A stretch of 64,000 nt of DNA from Ascidia mentula (lineage: Eukaryota; Chordata; Ascidiacea; Phlebobranchia; Ascidiidae), in assembly GCA_947561715.1 (NCBI GenBank), contig OX387204.1:17613001-17677000 (forward strand). The letters run 5' to 3'. Below the pieces are notes generated by a model. That model made no database searches. It saw only the letters and a list, made by a program, of their open reading frames with translations, and was not told where the DNA came from. Position 1 is the stretch's first letter. Every line of letters begins with the position of its first letter. The translations under genes were made by a program, and so were the position numbers. This document shows positions 25,017 to 36,500 of the stretch, one piece after another.

Positions 25017-27422
25017 TCATGTGTTAACCTGGCGATTAAACACCAAGTTATTAAAAGCGTTTTCCGGCATTACAAGTTCCCTGCAAAGAGAATTCGCCTT
25101 TGCTTCTTTCCTTAAGTTGTATGCTCTCACTGCGACACCTGGTGGCCTAAAAAAATCTTTCAACATCGATGGATCTGTTATCATGGATGAGTCCACGGCT
25201 TCCCCTCCTTCGATGCAAATTTCCGTAAGATTTCTCTTGATCTTCTCAAGCTCCATTAACTTACGCCTCATCCGATCAAATCCAAACTTCTCAATTTTTT
25301 GCCACAAGGTGGCGTTAAAGTGGTCGAACAAAGCGGCGTCGGCGCGGTTCCAACGTCGGGCTTTTTCACTCAATCGTGATTTTGCTTCGGAATCAACTTT
25401 GCTTTGAGGTCTTGCGTTTAAACTAAGACACGCAACTTCATCCAATGACCAGCAGAGGGCGTCGCTGAGCAGTACCATCGATTCTTCGTAATAATCCGAG
25501 ACAAGAATCAAATCGAATTGTTTCTCGATTTCTTGAATCACATTTTTAATATAATGTTCGGTTTCATTCGTGTTATCGTAACCAAAGTCGTACATCAGGG
25601 GATTCTTAGCAAAGAACCAGTAGGGACCGCGGCTACTCGATCGAAAATATTCCTCCGCCTTGTCCAGCCACTTTTCCGGTGATTCACCGTGTCCGACACG
25701 CTTGAATGCAGGCACGAGTTCCCACAAGTAATCGAACATCGACTCGAACAAGGATCCGGGTTCTCGAACGATGGAAAAGTAAAAAGTATCCGGTGGCATT
25801 ACTTTCGTCACTTCCGGTTGGTTGAACCGCATGTGGTGGCAAAGTATATTCGATGGCTTCAAGCCTGCCAAGAATATTGAAATGTTTTTTTGGTAATAAA
25901 TAACCCGGTTCAGACACAAGAATGGAAAGCACGCGTTACTTACCTTTAGGACTGTAAATAGATTTTGTGTTGAATCTTCCAGGATAACCGAAGTCGTGTT
26001 TGTTTTTCGGCAGAACAAATGTAAGATTGTGATGAACACCGTAACGCAGAAGGATATTCTGAAAGCAGAAATCCAAAATAAGATTTGAGGAATTCGATTG
26101 ACAATCGCACTAAATCGTGAAGCTACAGGCATTTTACCCACATGATTTATGCGGATCCACGAAAAATAAATAGACTACTGGATTTGAAACAGCATGTTTA
26201 AATTTCCAGCAAAACAAACCATATTCGCACCTGCACGGCCGAACTAGCTGTTTTGTGAGTTTTCAGGAACATAACGTTGTTTTGTCGCTTGCAGTTTTCC
26301 GTAAAATCAGATGAATCACCCTTTGAACTGGCATGGTTGTAGGTGAGACTGTATATGAAAAGGTATATTTTTACTTTAAATTCACCAATCAACAACAACC
26401 TGTCACGACAAAAGCTCCCATTTTCCTAACTTTACTTGCAGCACTTTCACTCACGTGAATTGCAGGAATTCGAGCGAAAAATATTTTAATGCAAAGAAAA
26501 AACTGAACTTACTTTTCCAGGGACGTTTCTATCATGTTATTTGCGTCGAGTGACAAAGTCTCTACCGTCGGCGTCGTAACACCTGCCCTGTAAGTTCATT
26601 AACAAATCATATTAAATGTGTCTTGCAGGTCGAATATTAACAAAGTATATGAAGCATTGAAAAACAAATATAAATTTTCGAATGTCAAGTCTTATTTCGT
26701 AACAATAGCAACCAACTATAGTAACTAGTAATGTCAAGTCTAATTCCTCAGTATCAAACCTCCAAGAACAAATCACTTTTTAAAGTTAACAAATACACAT
26801 CTATAACCGCTCGGTGTTATGATTTTGCTGCAGCCGTTGCACCAATATTTACCATTGAGAAGAAGTCGGACTCGGGCTCGTTGTGTTGGGAGGTCGTATC
26901 ACCACAAACCTACTGGGGGTTCGAACAAGCGGTCGATAAAGTCTACAAGCAAAAAATTCCTTATCATTGTGAGCTCTCAATAATTATTATGGCTTTTTTT
27001 GCAAAAAAATCCTTATATTAACATTAACCCAATCTGGCAATAGACAAATTGCCTTTATCACGACTGCTTCGAATTTAAATATTTTTTTCGTAGTTAACCC
27101 ACAATGAACAGAAAACGTTTGAAAAGATGGCTTTATTTACATATTAAAAGTATACATGTACAGAATAAGCAGAATCGCTTCTTTCACCAATGGTCATTAA
27201 AGCTATATATTGCCTATTGGTTTGAAGCAGGTATTACGAGCTTTGAGAAAGATAAATGTTACAGTTATGTGCAGTGAGAAGCAGTAATGGTGCAGACCAT
27301 ACTCCTTGCTTTTGTTTAATTCCAACTTACCTTGTGGTGTTTATTGAATAGCCAGAGTAATACACAAAGCAGCAGAACAACAGCGGAATTGTGACAAACT
27401 TTAATGTTCTGAAGCACCGCAT
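25017..27422 (-). CDS. Galactose-3-O-sulfotransferase-like gene, copy D (divergent ends)
   Basis: Minus-strand exons are 27422-27331, 26327-26231, 26058-25944 and 25864-25017, giving 383 residues with the same phases (2, 0, 1) as the other copies. Exon 1 encodes MRCFRTLKFVTIPLLFCCF, a short basic tail plus signal anchor. An in-frame ATG at 27509 with good context would add 29 residues. Exon 2 keeps LKTHKTASS but its upstream part is unlike A-C. Exon 3 differs at many positions. In contrast, exon 4 between about 25265 and 25847 is nearly identical to C, including 298 identical bases. The C-terminus diverges again (ends VFNRQVNT). This is probably the oldest paralogue, with its catalytic core homogenised by conversion. 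Confidence 0.83.
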
Positions 27423-27509
27423 TTTCAAGCTAAAAAGGTGTGTTTGTTTTTCTGTAAAATTAGGTATTTTTGAAAGAACTGCTGCAAACTTAATCGACAT
27501 TGACAACAT

Positions 27510-30500
27510 GGCTGCTTAAGCAATTTACACGAAAATGTGCTGGTTTGGGCAATTTACGATAAACTACTTTCAGTAGACCTGTGTCCTCAGTTGTCCACTA
27601 CACTTGTCGTGGTGTGTAAACTCAGCTGCTGCGGTTTGGGTGTTCGACCTATGCTTTGCCAGTTATGCGTGAAGAAGCACCAAGCGTTTCTTTTGCCACA
27701 AACCAAAAATTCGATTTATTCTTATGACAAACACCACATCATACCATAGACAAGAATATCTCCAAAATAATAATTGTGTTTTATACATTTTAGTTTACTT
27801 TCAACTGTTGCCTTGTTATACAAAACGCACATACACTGCTTAAACGACTTCTAAGACAAGGCGAGTACCTCACTAAATCACGCAACACGGTTTAAATATG
27901 TCTTCACTCCAAACTTCTCCTGCTACTGCGTAACTTCAAAATTCAATGCCATCCATACATTCCTGGTCGCACTATTTGTGTCCCTACATTTATATTTTTA
28001 AAAACCTTTTTGATCAAGATAAGACAAGAGCACTGCGTGAGGCCTTCCCTCTTACGCTTATTGCAGTTTGCTGTTAATCTCTGTTTGTAAGCCATAAGGA
28101 TTACATATAAGTTGGAAGTCGACTCTGTGAGAGTTAACTATAAGAAGGAACTTCATAAAGTTTTTCACTGTCATGACAAAGAGATTTTGTAAATATAGTT
28201 GAACGTTTACAATGGCTTCATAACCAACTCCTATACCACCGCTACAATCAAATACATACCGCTACAAAATTGTTAATTAAGCTCAAGTTTAACTTTTCAT
28301 ATAATAGCTACCAGCTTATTTGCAGACTTTTCTGCAGCACCGTCCTTAATTCTGCTTCAGTCAAACTTTGAGAGCAAAACAAACACAGATAACTGAATCA
28401 CTCCTCGAGTTGAGTGACAGACAATAAGCAGAAGCAAGTTGGTGACATATTTAGACCAACGAACACAAACCACAGAACAATACTAAAAGTATCAAATTCT
28501 GGTTCAAATGTCTTTCTAAACTTTTTCATAGAACTTTTATCATTATTTAAATGAAATTTAAGACATTATGTGCTAAATAAGATTTCTAAGCGTTGTCAAA
28601 CACTCGTACAGCGCGTTTGTTTTATTCGCATAAAACTTTTCTTTTCCATCTCCTGTTAATTTCGCACAATGGTGTCAAATTTGCTTTAACCCCTTGATCA
28701 GAATTAAAAAATCTTTAGAAACGCTTCCAGGCGGATTAATAATACAAAAAGGTTCCTATGCTGCAGCCTACATAAGGATGTGCTCGTTTTGATGCTGTGC
28801 AAAACAGCGCGGTCAAATTCCGAGGCTCATTTGCAACTTTGTGACCTGAACCACCAAGCAAGCAACAAACGACCTATGTTCAGACAAAATTACCTATATT
28901 TTGTCCAACATAATATTTCGCCATATTCCGTTTTTTTGTTCAACGTTCCTCATTTATTCTTATCCAAAATAAGAAAATATTACTACCAACTTTTGAGTTT
29001 CAAAAACAGCACAAATCTCCTTTTCCATGCCGTATGTTGTTATTTCATTGACTTTGAAAATAACAACATAACAACTTTTTGAAATGAAAATCGGTCTACA
29101 GCACTGGCATTCATTCCTTCGACTTCAAGATTATCTCATACCTGTCTCGCATATTTCCGTTAAATTTTTTGGGGTGTTTTAGACGCGTAATATTGCCAAA
29201 GTTGGCGTTAACCTTTAGGTCGCTGTTTGCAGCTGCTGTTCGCTTCTAACGTCTGGTTTAATGGAACGCTGCCAGCTCCGTCTCTGGAACATTGTAGGCT
29301 TGTTATACACACTTGTCCCATCGAATCTCGCACTTGAAGCAGGTTGTTTGCCTTTACTTAACTTTCGCATAACTTGGCTTTAATAAAATTGAGTCCGAAA
29401 AATACAAAATTTGCTTCATTATTAAAAGGCGCTGGGCCGAGAAGGCGGCCTCTAAATGGACTAAACAGTTTCTCAAAATTACCTTCTTACACTTGAAAAT
29501 TGAGGACCGTAAAGTACTATTGGGTATCCGGCAGGAGTCTCTTCACCGAGTCAAGTGTCTGAAAGAATGAGTTATATGGCCTGAGCTCCTCTGCTCTTGG
29601 ATTGACTCATTGCATAGAAGAGTAAATGTACACTTTCAATTATCTGATAACATTATATTCCAGGATAAGAATTTTCACGAAATTAGTAATCCAACTTTTT
29701 GCTCACAAAGAAATGGACACGTCATTTGAAGTTATATTGTTTCTGATTCTGATATACATATTTCTCCTACAATTCGGCATCATCAGTATTCCTCAAAAAA
29801 CGCAGTTGCGTTTCTTCTTGTGTAAAGCTGCAGACAGGGTGTGTACACGCACTGTTTCGACCTGTAAGGTCTCATCAGTGCAGCTGTTGAGTGGCACTGT
29901 GCTAGCTATTACACTATAGCAGGCACACTAGTCTCCACTTTGTGGTACCTTTCGGTCAACGTCTTGTGTAACTTGTTAAAAAATCAGATGCCAAGTCTTT
30001 GTTGCCAAAAAGACTGTTGGGACATTCCTATACTTATTTTGAGAGTTGCATCTTTTGTAAAGAACTGCAAAAAAAGCTTAAAAAAGCAGAGTAAAGCTTG
30101 ATTAAATATTAGGGGAAAGCAAAAATATTATTGCACAATCAAATCTTTTCGCATCATCACTTATGTGACAAAATTACATGAGGGGTTTACGGCCCCAGCA
30201 GGACATTTTTTAAGTTTTTTTAGTGTTTTTTTTTAACATTTAATTACCAACAAATGCCTTCGGGTCATACGGAATGCATTTAATGTGCTAGTTCTATCAG
30301 AAATTCGGATGAATGTTAATTATTAATTATTGTTTTTCCAGATCTTAATCTCCGAAACAAAATAATCTTTTGGTACTCCTTTGGGACATGTTAATTTAGC
30401 CATTTATCAGGTCCGTTATAGTTTGTTTGCGAATCCAAAGCATAATCCGTAAATCTGTTCGAAACTTGTAGCAGCTCGTCGAGCTTAAAAAAAGTGCCAT

Positions 30501-31076
30501 AGGTCTTATGTTTAATTATGTAGTACAGACCTTAGATAGTTTTACGCCATCAAAACTGAATTAGATAACTGAAGGTGTAATTTGTACAATGGTTTTCTTT
30601 GTATTGTTGGCAAAGAAGTGTTCTGACTCATCTTACATTTTAGGCTAATTTATTTCTCTTTTACCCTATTTCTGTGTAAAATGTAACATACAATTTAATT
30701 ACTCGCATTATTATGTTGCACTTCACCAGCTCAGAATTCGGGTATGTAAATTATGCTTGAGGTTTTGTCCTGTGGTTCAAGGTTTAGAAATTTTTTGTAT
30801 ACTGCTAGTAAATCTTTTTTGTTATGAAACAAGCGATTTTGAACGTGTCATACTATGCTAAACCCCCCCACAAACAATCTCATGCTCGGATGTTTTGTGA
30901 TAGGCTAAATAAAATGATGTTAAAACGTTAAATCCTTTGTGAATAAAACTTAAATCTTTGCAAACAGAGGTTCTTTGTTATGTTGTCCTTTTAATTTCAC
31001 AAATACAAATGTTTGATTTACTTCAGAAAACTATCAATTGTAATTTTGTTGACCATTAATTTCTGTAACTACAACA
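27510..31076. other. Gene-poor spacer
   Basis: I see no exon with homology or a convincing splice pattern on either strand. Small open frames (for example 28780-29082 and 29626-29919) have no recognisable motif and AT-rich, simple composition. The one clear feature is the hammerhead ribozyme at 29826-29885. Just beyond it, 29893-29930 forms an imperfect palindrome (tgtgcta with tagcaggcaca). The last few hundred bases presumably contain the promoter of the peflin gene. Confidence 0.6.
29826..29885 (-). ncRNA. Type I hammerhead self-cleaving ribozyme
   Basis: Read on the minus strand, the order is: stem I strand AGCTGCA (29885-29879); core CTGATGA (29878-29872); stem II GACC-ttaca-GGTC; core GAAA (29858-29855); a stem III hairpin beginning CAG and ending CTG, containing the GTGT/ACAC palindrome; then T and the cleavage base C (29833); then stem I strand TGCAGCT (29832-29826). 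The stem I strands pair perfectly over 7 bp. All invariant core bases of the hammerhead are present, with an open stem I (type I). The predicted cut is between 29833 and 29832. In animals such motifs usually belong to small retroelements (retrozymes, Penelope-like elements, SINEs). No reverse transcriptase is visible here. Confidence 0.85.
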
Positions 31077-32622
31077 ATGGCTTATCAACAACAACCACAG
31101 GTATTTTTGTATGTTTTCACTAAAATACCTTTTCTCAGTTACAATGTTTTATTTTATTGTTTTAGGTGCCACCAGCAGTGGTTCAGTGGTTTAGGTCGGT
31201 TGATGTCGATGGGACCGGGATGATTTCAGCTGTGGAATTGCAACAGGCCTTGACTAATAATGACTGGTCTCCTTTTCAGTTAAGCACTTGTTATCAGATG
31301 ATAAGTAAGAATATGGATGTTCCTTAATTATCTATCAGTTCATTTGTGTATTTTTTGTGTTATGTAGTATCTAAGTCACATAATATGACCATTCAAAATG
31401 ATAAATCACCTCATTTAAAATTAAACAAAAAGAAATTAACACAGCAGTGAATTAAAGATGTAATTGCAAGTGGAAAATATTCAAATAACCGAGCCATATC
31501 AACAATATCTCTTAACCTTTTGAACTTTATAATAGCAAGTAAGACAGGCTCATCACCAGCCCTAACTAATGAGATCTGATAGGAAGTTAGCAGTGCACTT
31601 AAAACACTGTCATGGTATTACCTTAACTCCAGTTTGTCCTTAAACCTGACAAAATAAAACTGATGTATTTTTGAGAAAATGTACAAATTTAAAAATTATA
31701 CATGTCAAAATTTTTTCACATCTATGTTTTTTTTGGTGATCACTTTAACTTACTTTATGAATTGTTATAGCGCTGTTTGATCGCACATACACGGGCCAGA
31801 TCAACTTGTATGACTTCAATTCACTCACGAACTTCCTCAACCAATGGAGACAAGTGTTTGATGCAAATGATCAGGACAGATCGGGAACAATCAGTGAACA
31901 CGAACTTCACACAAGTCAGTACTTCTTTGTCACCTAGGCATTGTTTGGGTGCTAATGCGGTCAATTTGGTGTTTTTGTGTAAAACTAGACCACATTGTAG
32001 TTGGCTATACCATAGCCCCTAAACATCACTCAGAGAAAGGCAGTTGGCACTTTGACTTGTCAATTATGTGGCACATGGCACAGACCTAGCTATTGCTGTA
32101 ATCTAATACAAGGCCTACTGTGCAACTACAAGTAGCGAATTATAATGAAATTATTTTGGAAATTTAATTGTGAAGCATTTTCATTTTGCAAACAGTACAA
32201 AGAATCAAATCAAAATATGTATATATATATATTTGGTCTGTTGGTCATGCCATATTTTTGAATTATCATTGCATGCATATTGTATGAAATAATTTTATAT
32301 AATTGTATCATAGCACCAAAGAAATCATAACTATATTCATTGCTGGGAGTTTCTAAACTGTTTACTTTTCAAATAAACCTGTTACATATTTTCAGCATTT
32401 GGTAGAATTGGATTCAATCTTACCCCGAACTTTGTGCGAACTGCAATGTGGAAATATGATGTGGAACGTAGAGGTTCTCTTACATTCGAAAGTTTTATAA
32501 ACTGCTGTCTCCTGCTTCAGTCACTCACCAGGGACTTTCAGCAACGAGACACTGCTAAAAGGGGAAGTGCTCAGATAGGATATGATGATTTTATGTGTGT
32601 TGCAGTAAACAACCTGAAATAA
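31077..32622 (+). CDS. PEF1: Peflin-like penta-EF-hand calcium-binding protein
   Basis: Exons are 31077-31100, 31166-31304, 31771-31914 and 32396-32622, closing in phase to 177 residues. Five EF-hand units follow in order. The first loop, DVDGTGMISAVE, and the third, DQDRSGTISEHE, look competent to bind calcium. The second (DRTYTGQINLYD) and the last two are degenerate, as in the family. The C-terminal TRDFQQRDTAKRG segment and the WFRSVDVDGTG start resemble peflin more than its partner ALG-2/PDCD6. Peflin heterodimerises with ALG-2 and acts at ER exit sites in COPII transport and as an adaptor for a CUL3 ubiquitin ligase. The long Gly/Pro-rich N-terminal repeat of vertebrate peflin is absent: only eight residues precede the PEF domain exon. 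Confidence 0.85.
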
Positions 32623-33582
32623 TCTATGTTGAACCTGGAGCAGAGTATATTTGGAGGCTATTATTTTAGTATACTTTTGTTACTTTAAAATATTCGATTG
32701 TCTATTGCTATTTTGTCAGTAGTGTGTCTCTGGGTAGGCCACTATGCAAAGATTGGGTAGTCTTAATTTTGACCCATGTCTAACTACAGAACATATGTTG
32801 TTTCTATCTTGTTGAGTGTTGTAGGAAACTTTGGGGGTCAGTTTAACTCAATTTTTTTTGGTAAATGTGCAGTTTTTAGTGTTGGAAGTTCCAGTGGGTG
32901 CTGTTTTAACAAATGCATGTTGCCAAATTGTGTAAAAATATTTTTATTTTTGGGCATATACTCAAAACTGATGGAATATTTATTGGTGCATATTATTCGT
33001 TTGTATGCTTTTCTGGTACATCACATTCATGAGTAATAACCATGAGTTTATCCAAAAATAAGTCGTCTTTCATTTGTTGCCATTTGGTGACCCGTTAGTT
33101 CTTGTTGTTTCAAAATATCACTGTCACAGGTGGAAAATGTCTAAATTGCAACAAGCAAGCTCGTTATCACCTTTGTGTTTGTGCTTATGTTTGGGGTTAT
33201 TTTGCAACAATGTAGTTTTCCAAGCAATCATTGTTTATTTGTTCTTTCAAACTTATATTAATCCAGCATTAATTATCTTCAAATTGTTCTTTTTTCAGGC
33301 TTTTGTAAAGCTTAAAAAATAGGCAAACTGTTGTTTAAAGAAATCAACAAACGTGGAATATTGGAAAAGACTGACTTTGTACATATACTTCTTGTGTTAA
33401 TGTGCTTTTGTTATTTCTGTTAATTTGCATATAATTGATGATATTGCAGCACAGTGGCATGTTTTTGTTATGTTGCCCATTCATATTTTAGGTATTTGTT
33501 GAAATGTTTGTTTAGTTTTTTAGATTTGGCAGATTTTTTGAATCACTGTGAACTGTAGTTGTGAGTGTCATCCATTACCACG

Positions 33583-36500
33583 ATGTCTGACAAGGGATTT
33601 GGCTCTGTCACTATGTGGGGATTCAGTCCAGCACTTGACTTTCAAGCTGGTAAGACATTTGTCTCTTTCTGAATAGAAATTCTTCGTTTCCATTCTATAA
33701 ATAAACTTTTAGAATAGTTTTTGTTAGTTTTAAGTGGTTTATTGCAAACAAAAGAAGGTAACACTTCCTACTGTTTGGCCTTGTTTACTTCACGAGTACA
33801 ATATATCCTTCCCACTACCTTCATTGATAAACACCATCCGGAAGGTGTTGCATTACCTTCCTTGCGCAACTTGTTATCTGACTCATACCATTGTTATGTG
33901 AACGGTTGCTCTCCTTTTAACTTACCAAGTTGCTTCCCCAAGTAAACGCTGCACAGTTTGTTACAGAATTGTGTCACATAAATAAAGTATAAAATATATT
34001 TCAGGCATTTGCCTGTCATATAATAAGACACAAGACCTTGATTCGGCATCTGGTTATTGGCTTTGCAATTTTGTCACAACAAATGCATGCAACATATTTC
34101 TCACACTAAATTTTCTTTTGACGTGATCAAAAAGTCGTTTGAGGATCCAGTATTTTTATAATTGTGTTCTTTATATTTTGATCATAAATTCCAAAACTTT
34201 ACATTGTTTTAACTCCATTCATCTTTTCTTTTATCTTTATCTATCTAAACCTAAAGGTTTTGCTGTAAAATTGATATTTGTTTGAGGAAAAATCTGTTAC
34301 TCTTGGAAAATTTATCCTAGCTTAAATGCCAATGTAGCAAAATTTTGACACAAAAAATTAGTGTTTATTTCAAGCCATAAATACTGGAATGCTTTAATGT
34401 TAGCTGTCTTGTTGTGCATGTCAGATATCTGCACATGGAAGGGAGTTTCGCATGCAGAGGAATGTGTGAGTGGCGGGGAATCGATGGAAGTCCTAAATAT
34501 TCTCATGTTGGGAGCAGGAGATTGTCGTCATATCCTGAAGACGATGGCTCATAGAAAAAGGCACCTAGCCAGAAAAATCCATGTAACTTCATGTTTTGTT
34601 TGCCTGACAAAGATAATGTTTCTCAAAATCACTTTTTATTATATCGAATTTTTTTTTTACATTGACTTTAAAATGTTATTTTTGTTTTGGTTGTCATGTC
34701 ACCACCATTATAATCATTTTGCATGTTTCATTTAAGTAAAGTTAAAATTTCTGTGATTAAGCAAGCGTTGCAAAAATGCACCTTTTCAAAATAACTGTGA
34801 CAAAATATAATTACCTGCTTTTTGGTACATACCAGATACCACATACGTGTAACTTGTTTTTGTGTTTTTTTTTTAGATCTATGTTGCTGAGAACAACCTT
34901 GAACTTCTTGGAAAGCATCTTCTTTTGTTAACCTTGGCACTTGAACCTTCCCACAGAATGGGTTTACAAGGTGAATATGTTTTCATTGTTATAGTCAGCG
35001 AGTGATTATGTGTTAAGCTTCACATTCCATGTGTACTTTCTCAACACTTACCAGAGTACACTCCCACTTTATGTTTTGGGCTGTTTTCATTAAATTATTT
35101 GCTTTTCATGTCATAATTATTTTATGCTTCACCATTTTTTTCAATTGCATTCGTAGGGGGCAAAATAGCAAAGTACAAAAATACATTTTCGATGGCTAGG
35201 CAAAGTACTTAAATTAAGATACACGAACATATGTCAACTTGTACATACAAAAAGACTTACTATAAATTTTTCTCTGTAAGTTTGATGAATTTGTTCTTCA
35301 AAGTGTGCTATTTGTGCATTTTTTTGCATGGTACATATTGTTGTTCAAAGTACTTTGAAGTAGTGCTACTCAAACTTTTGTTGCGGCATACCAACTGTGC
35401 TTTTTCCACCACTCCATGTAACTTGTATCTAAAATCTACTGCATTATATATGGAGAAACCATAGAATATTTGGGTCATGTCTGTGCTACATGAAGCCATA
35501 TTCCATATTATAGATTCTGATTTTATCTTTCTATGTGTTCATGCAAACCATGCTGAGGTGAAAATTTGCTAATGATGCTGCAAACCGCTGTTTATTATTT
35601 TTGTAAATTGGTTAAATATATAAAAAAAGGGCTTGGTTTATCATGTTGTTGCTTAAACAATTAATTTTTAAATGGGCATTAAAGATACACAGGCTATTTT
35701 GTATGACAGAAAAAGCTGAATTGTTTGCGGAGTTGTACGGGAATTCTCTCATTAGACAACAAACACTACAGTATTTACAAGAGAAAGCAAACCTGTTTGT
35801 AGAAATGATAACAGATCTTGATTACTCGGATGAGCGGATGCCAACGATCGATATGTCCCAGTTAAAGGTTAATGGAATTACTGTTTTGCATATATTCATT
35901 GCATTTCAACCATATTTTTTTAGCAGTTGATTTTTAACCGAACTGTAAAGCAAACCTGGTAGATCAAAACAGTAGCCCTATATATAGATTACTTAAAACA
36001 CATTATTGGCTCCATTGCTTACATGAATGACAAACTGTTGTGCATTTCCAAAGCTTTGTAGAAAGCAGTAACTCAATTAAAACCTACTTTTAGTACAAAG
36101 AACGCGACTACCTCGAGGGAATTTTTAAATTCTGGCGTGATCCTGACCCAAAGTATTTTAATGTAAATACCATGTGGGACAGTAGATTACGACAATACCT
36201 TGCAACTCGTTATGACTCAAGAGGCGGAGCTTTCGACTGGGATCTATCTATGAAACTGCATGAGCTTGGAGTAAGTTGATTTTTTCCATCATATTTGTAG
36301 TGACATTTTCTCTTACCTTATGTCTACATTTTACATCCTATGAACTGACATAGTGTGTTACATTTTTACCACAATGCATTTTTAAGATATATATATTTAA
36401 AATTTTTGTGGTTCTTAACCGGTAGGAAATTTCCGACTAGTTGGAAATTATAGGGTTGTAGGTGAGTAATTAGTTTGCACCGAAAAATACAAAAGTAGTT

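Noticed and set aside
26731..27021. 96-codon plus-strand frame in the first intron of Gal3ST copy D, with a ggttcgaa string resembling a B box
   Set aside because: There is no homology, and no A box or cloverleaf, so neither a gene nor a tRNA is supported.
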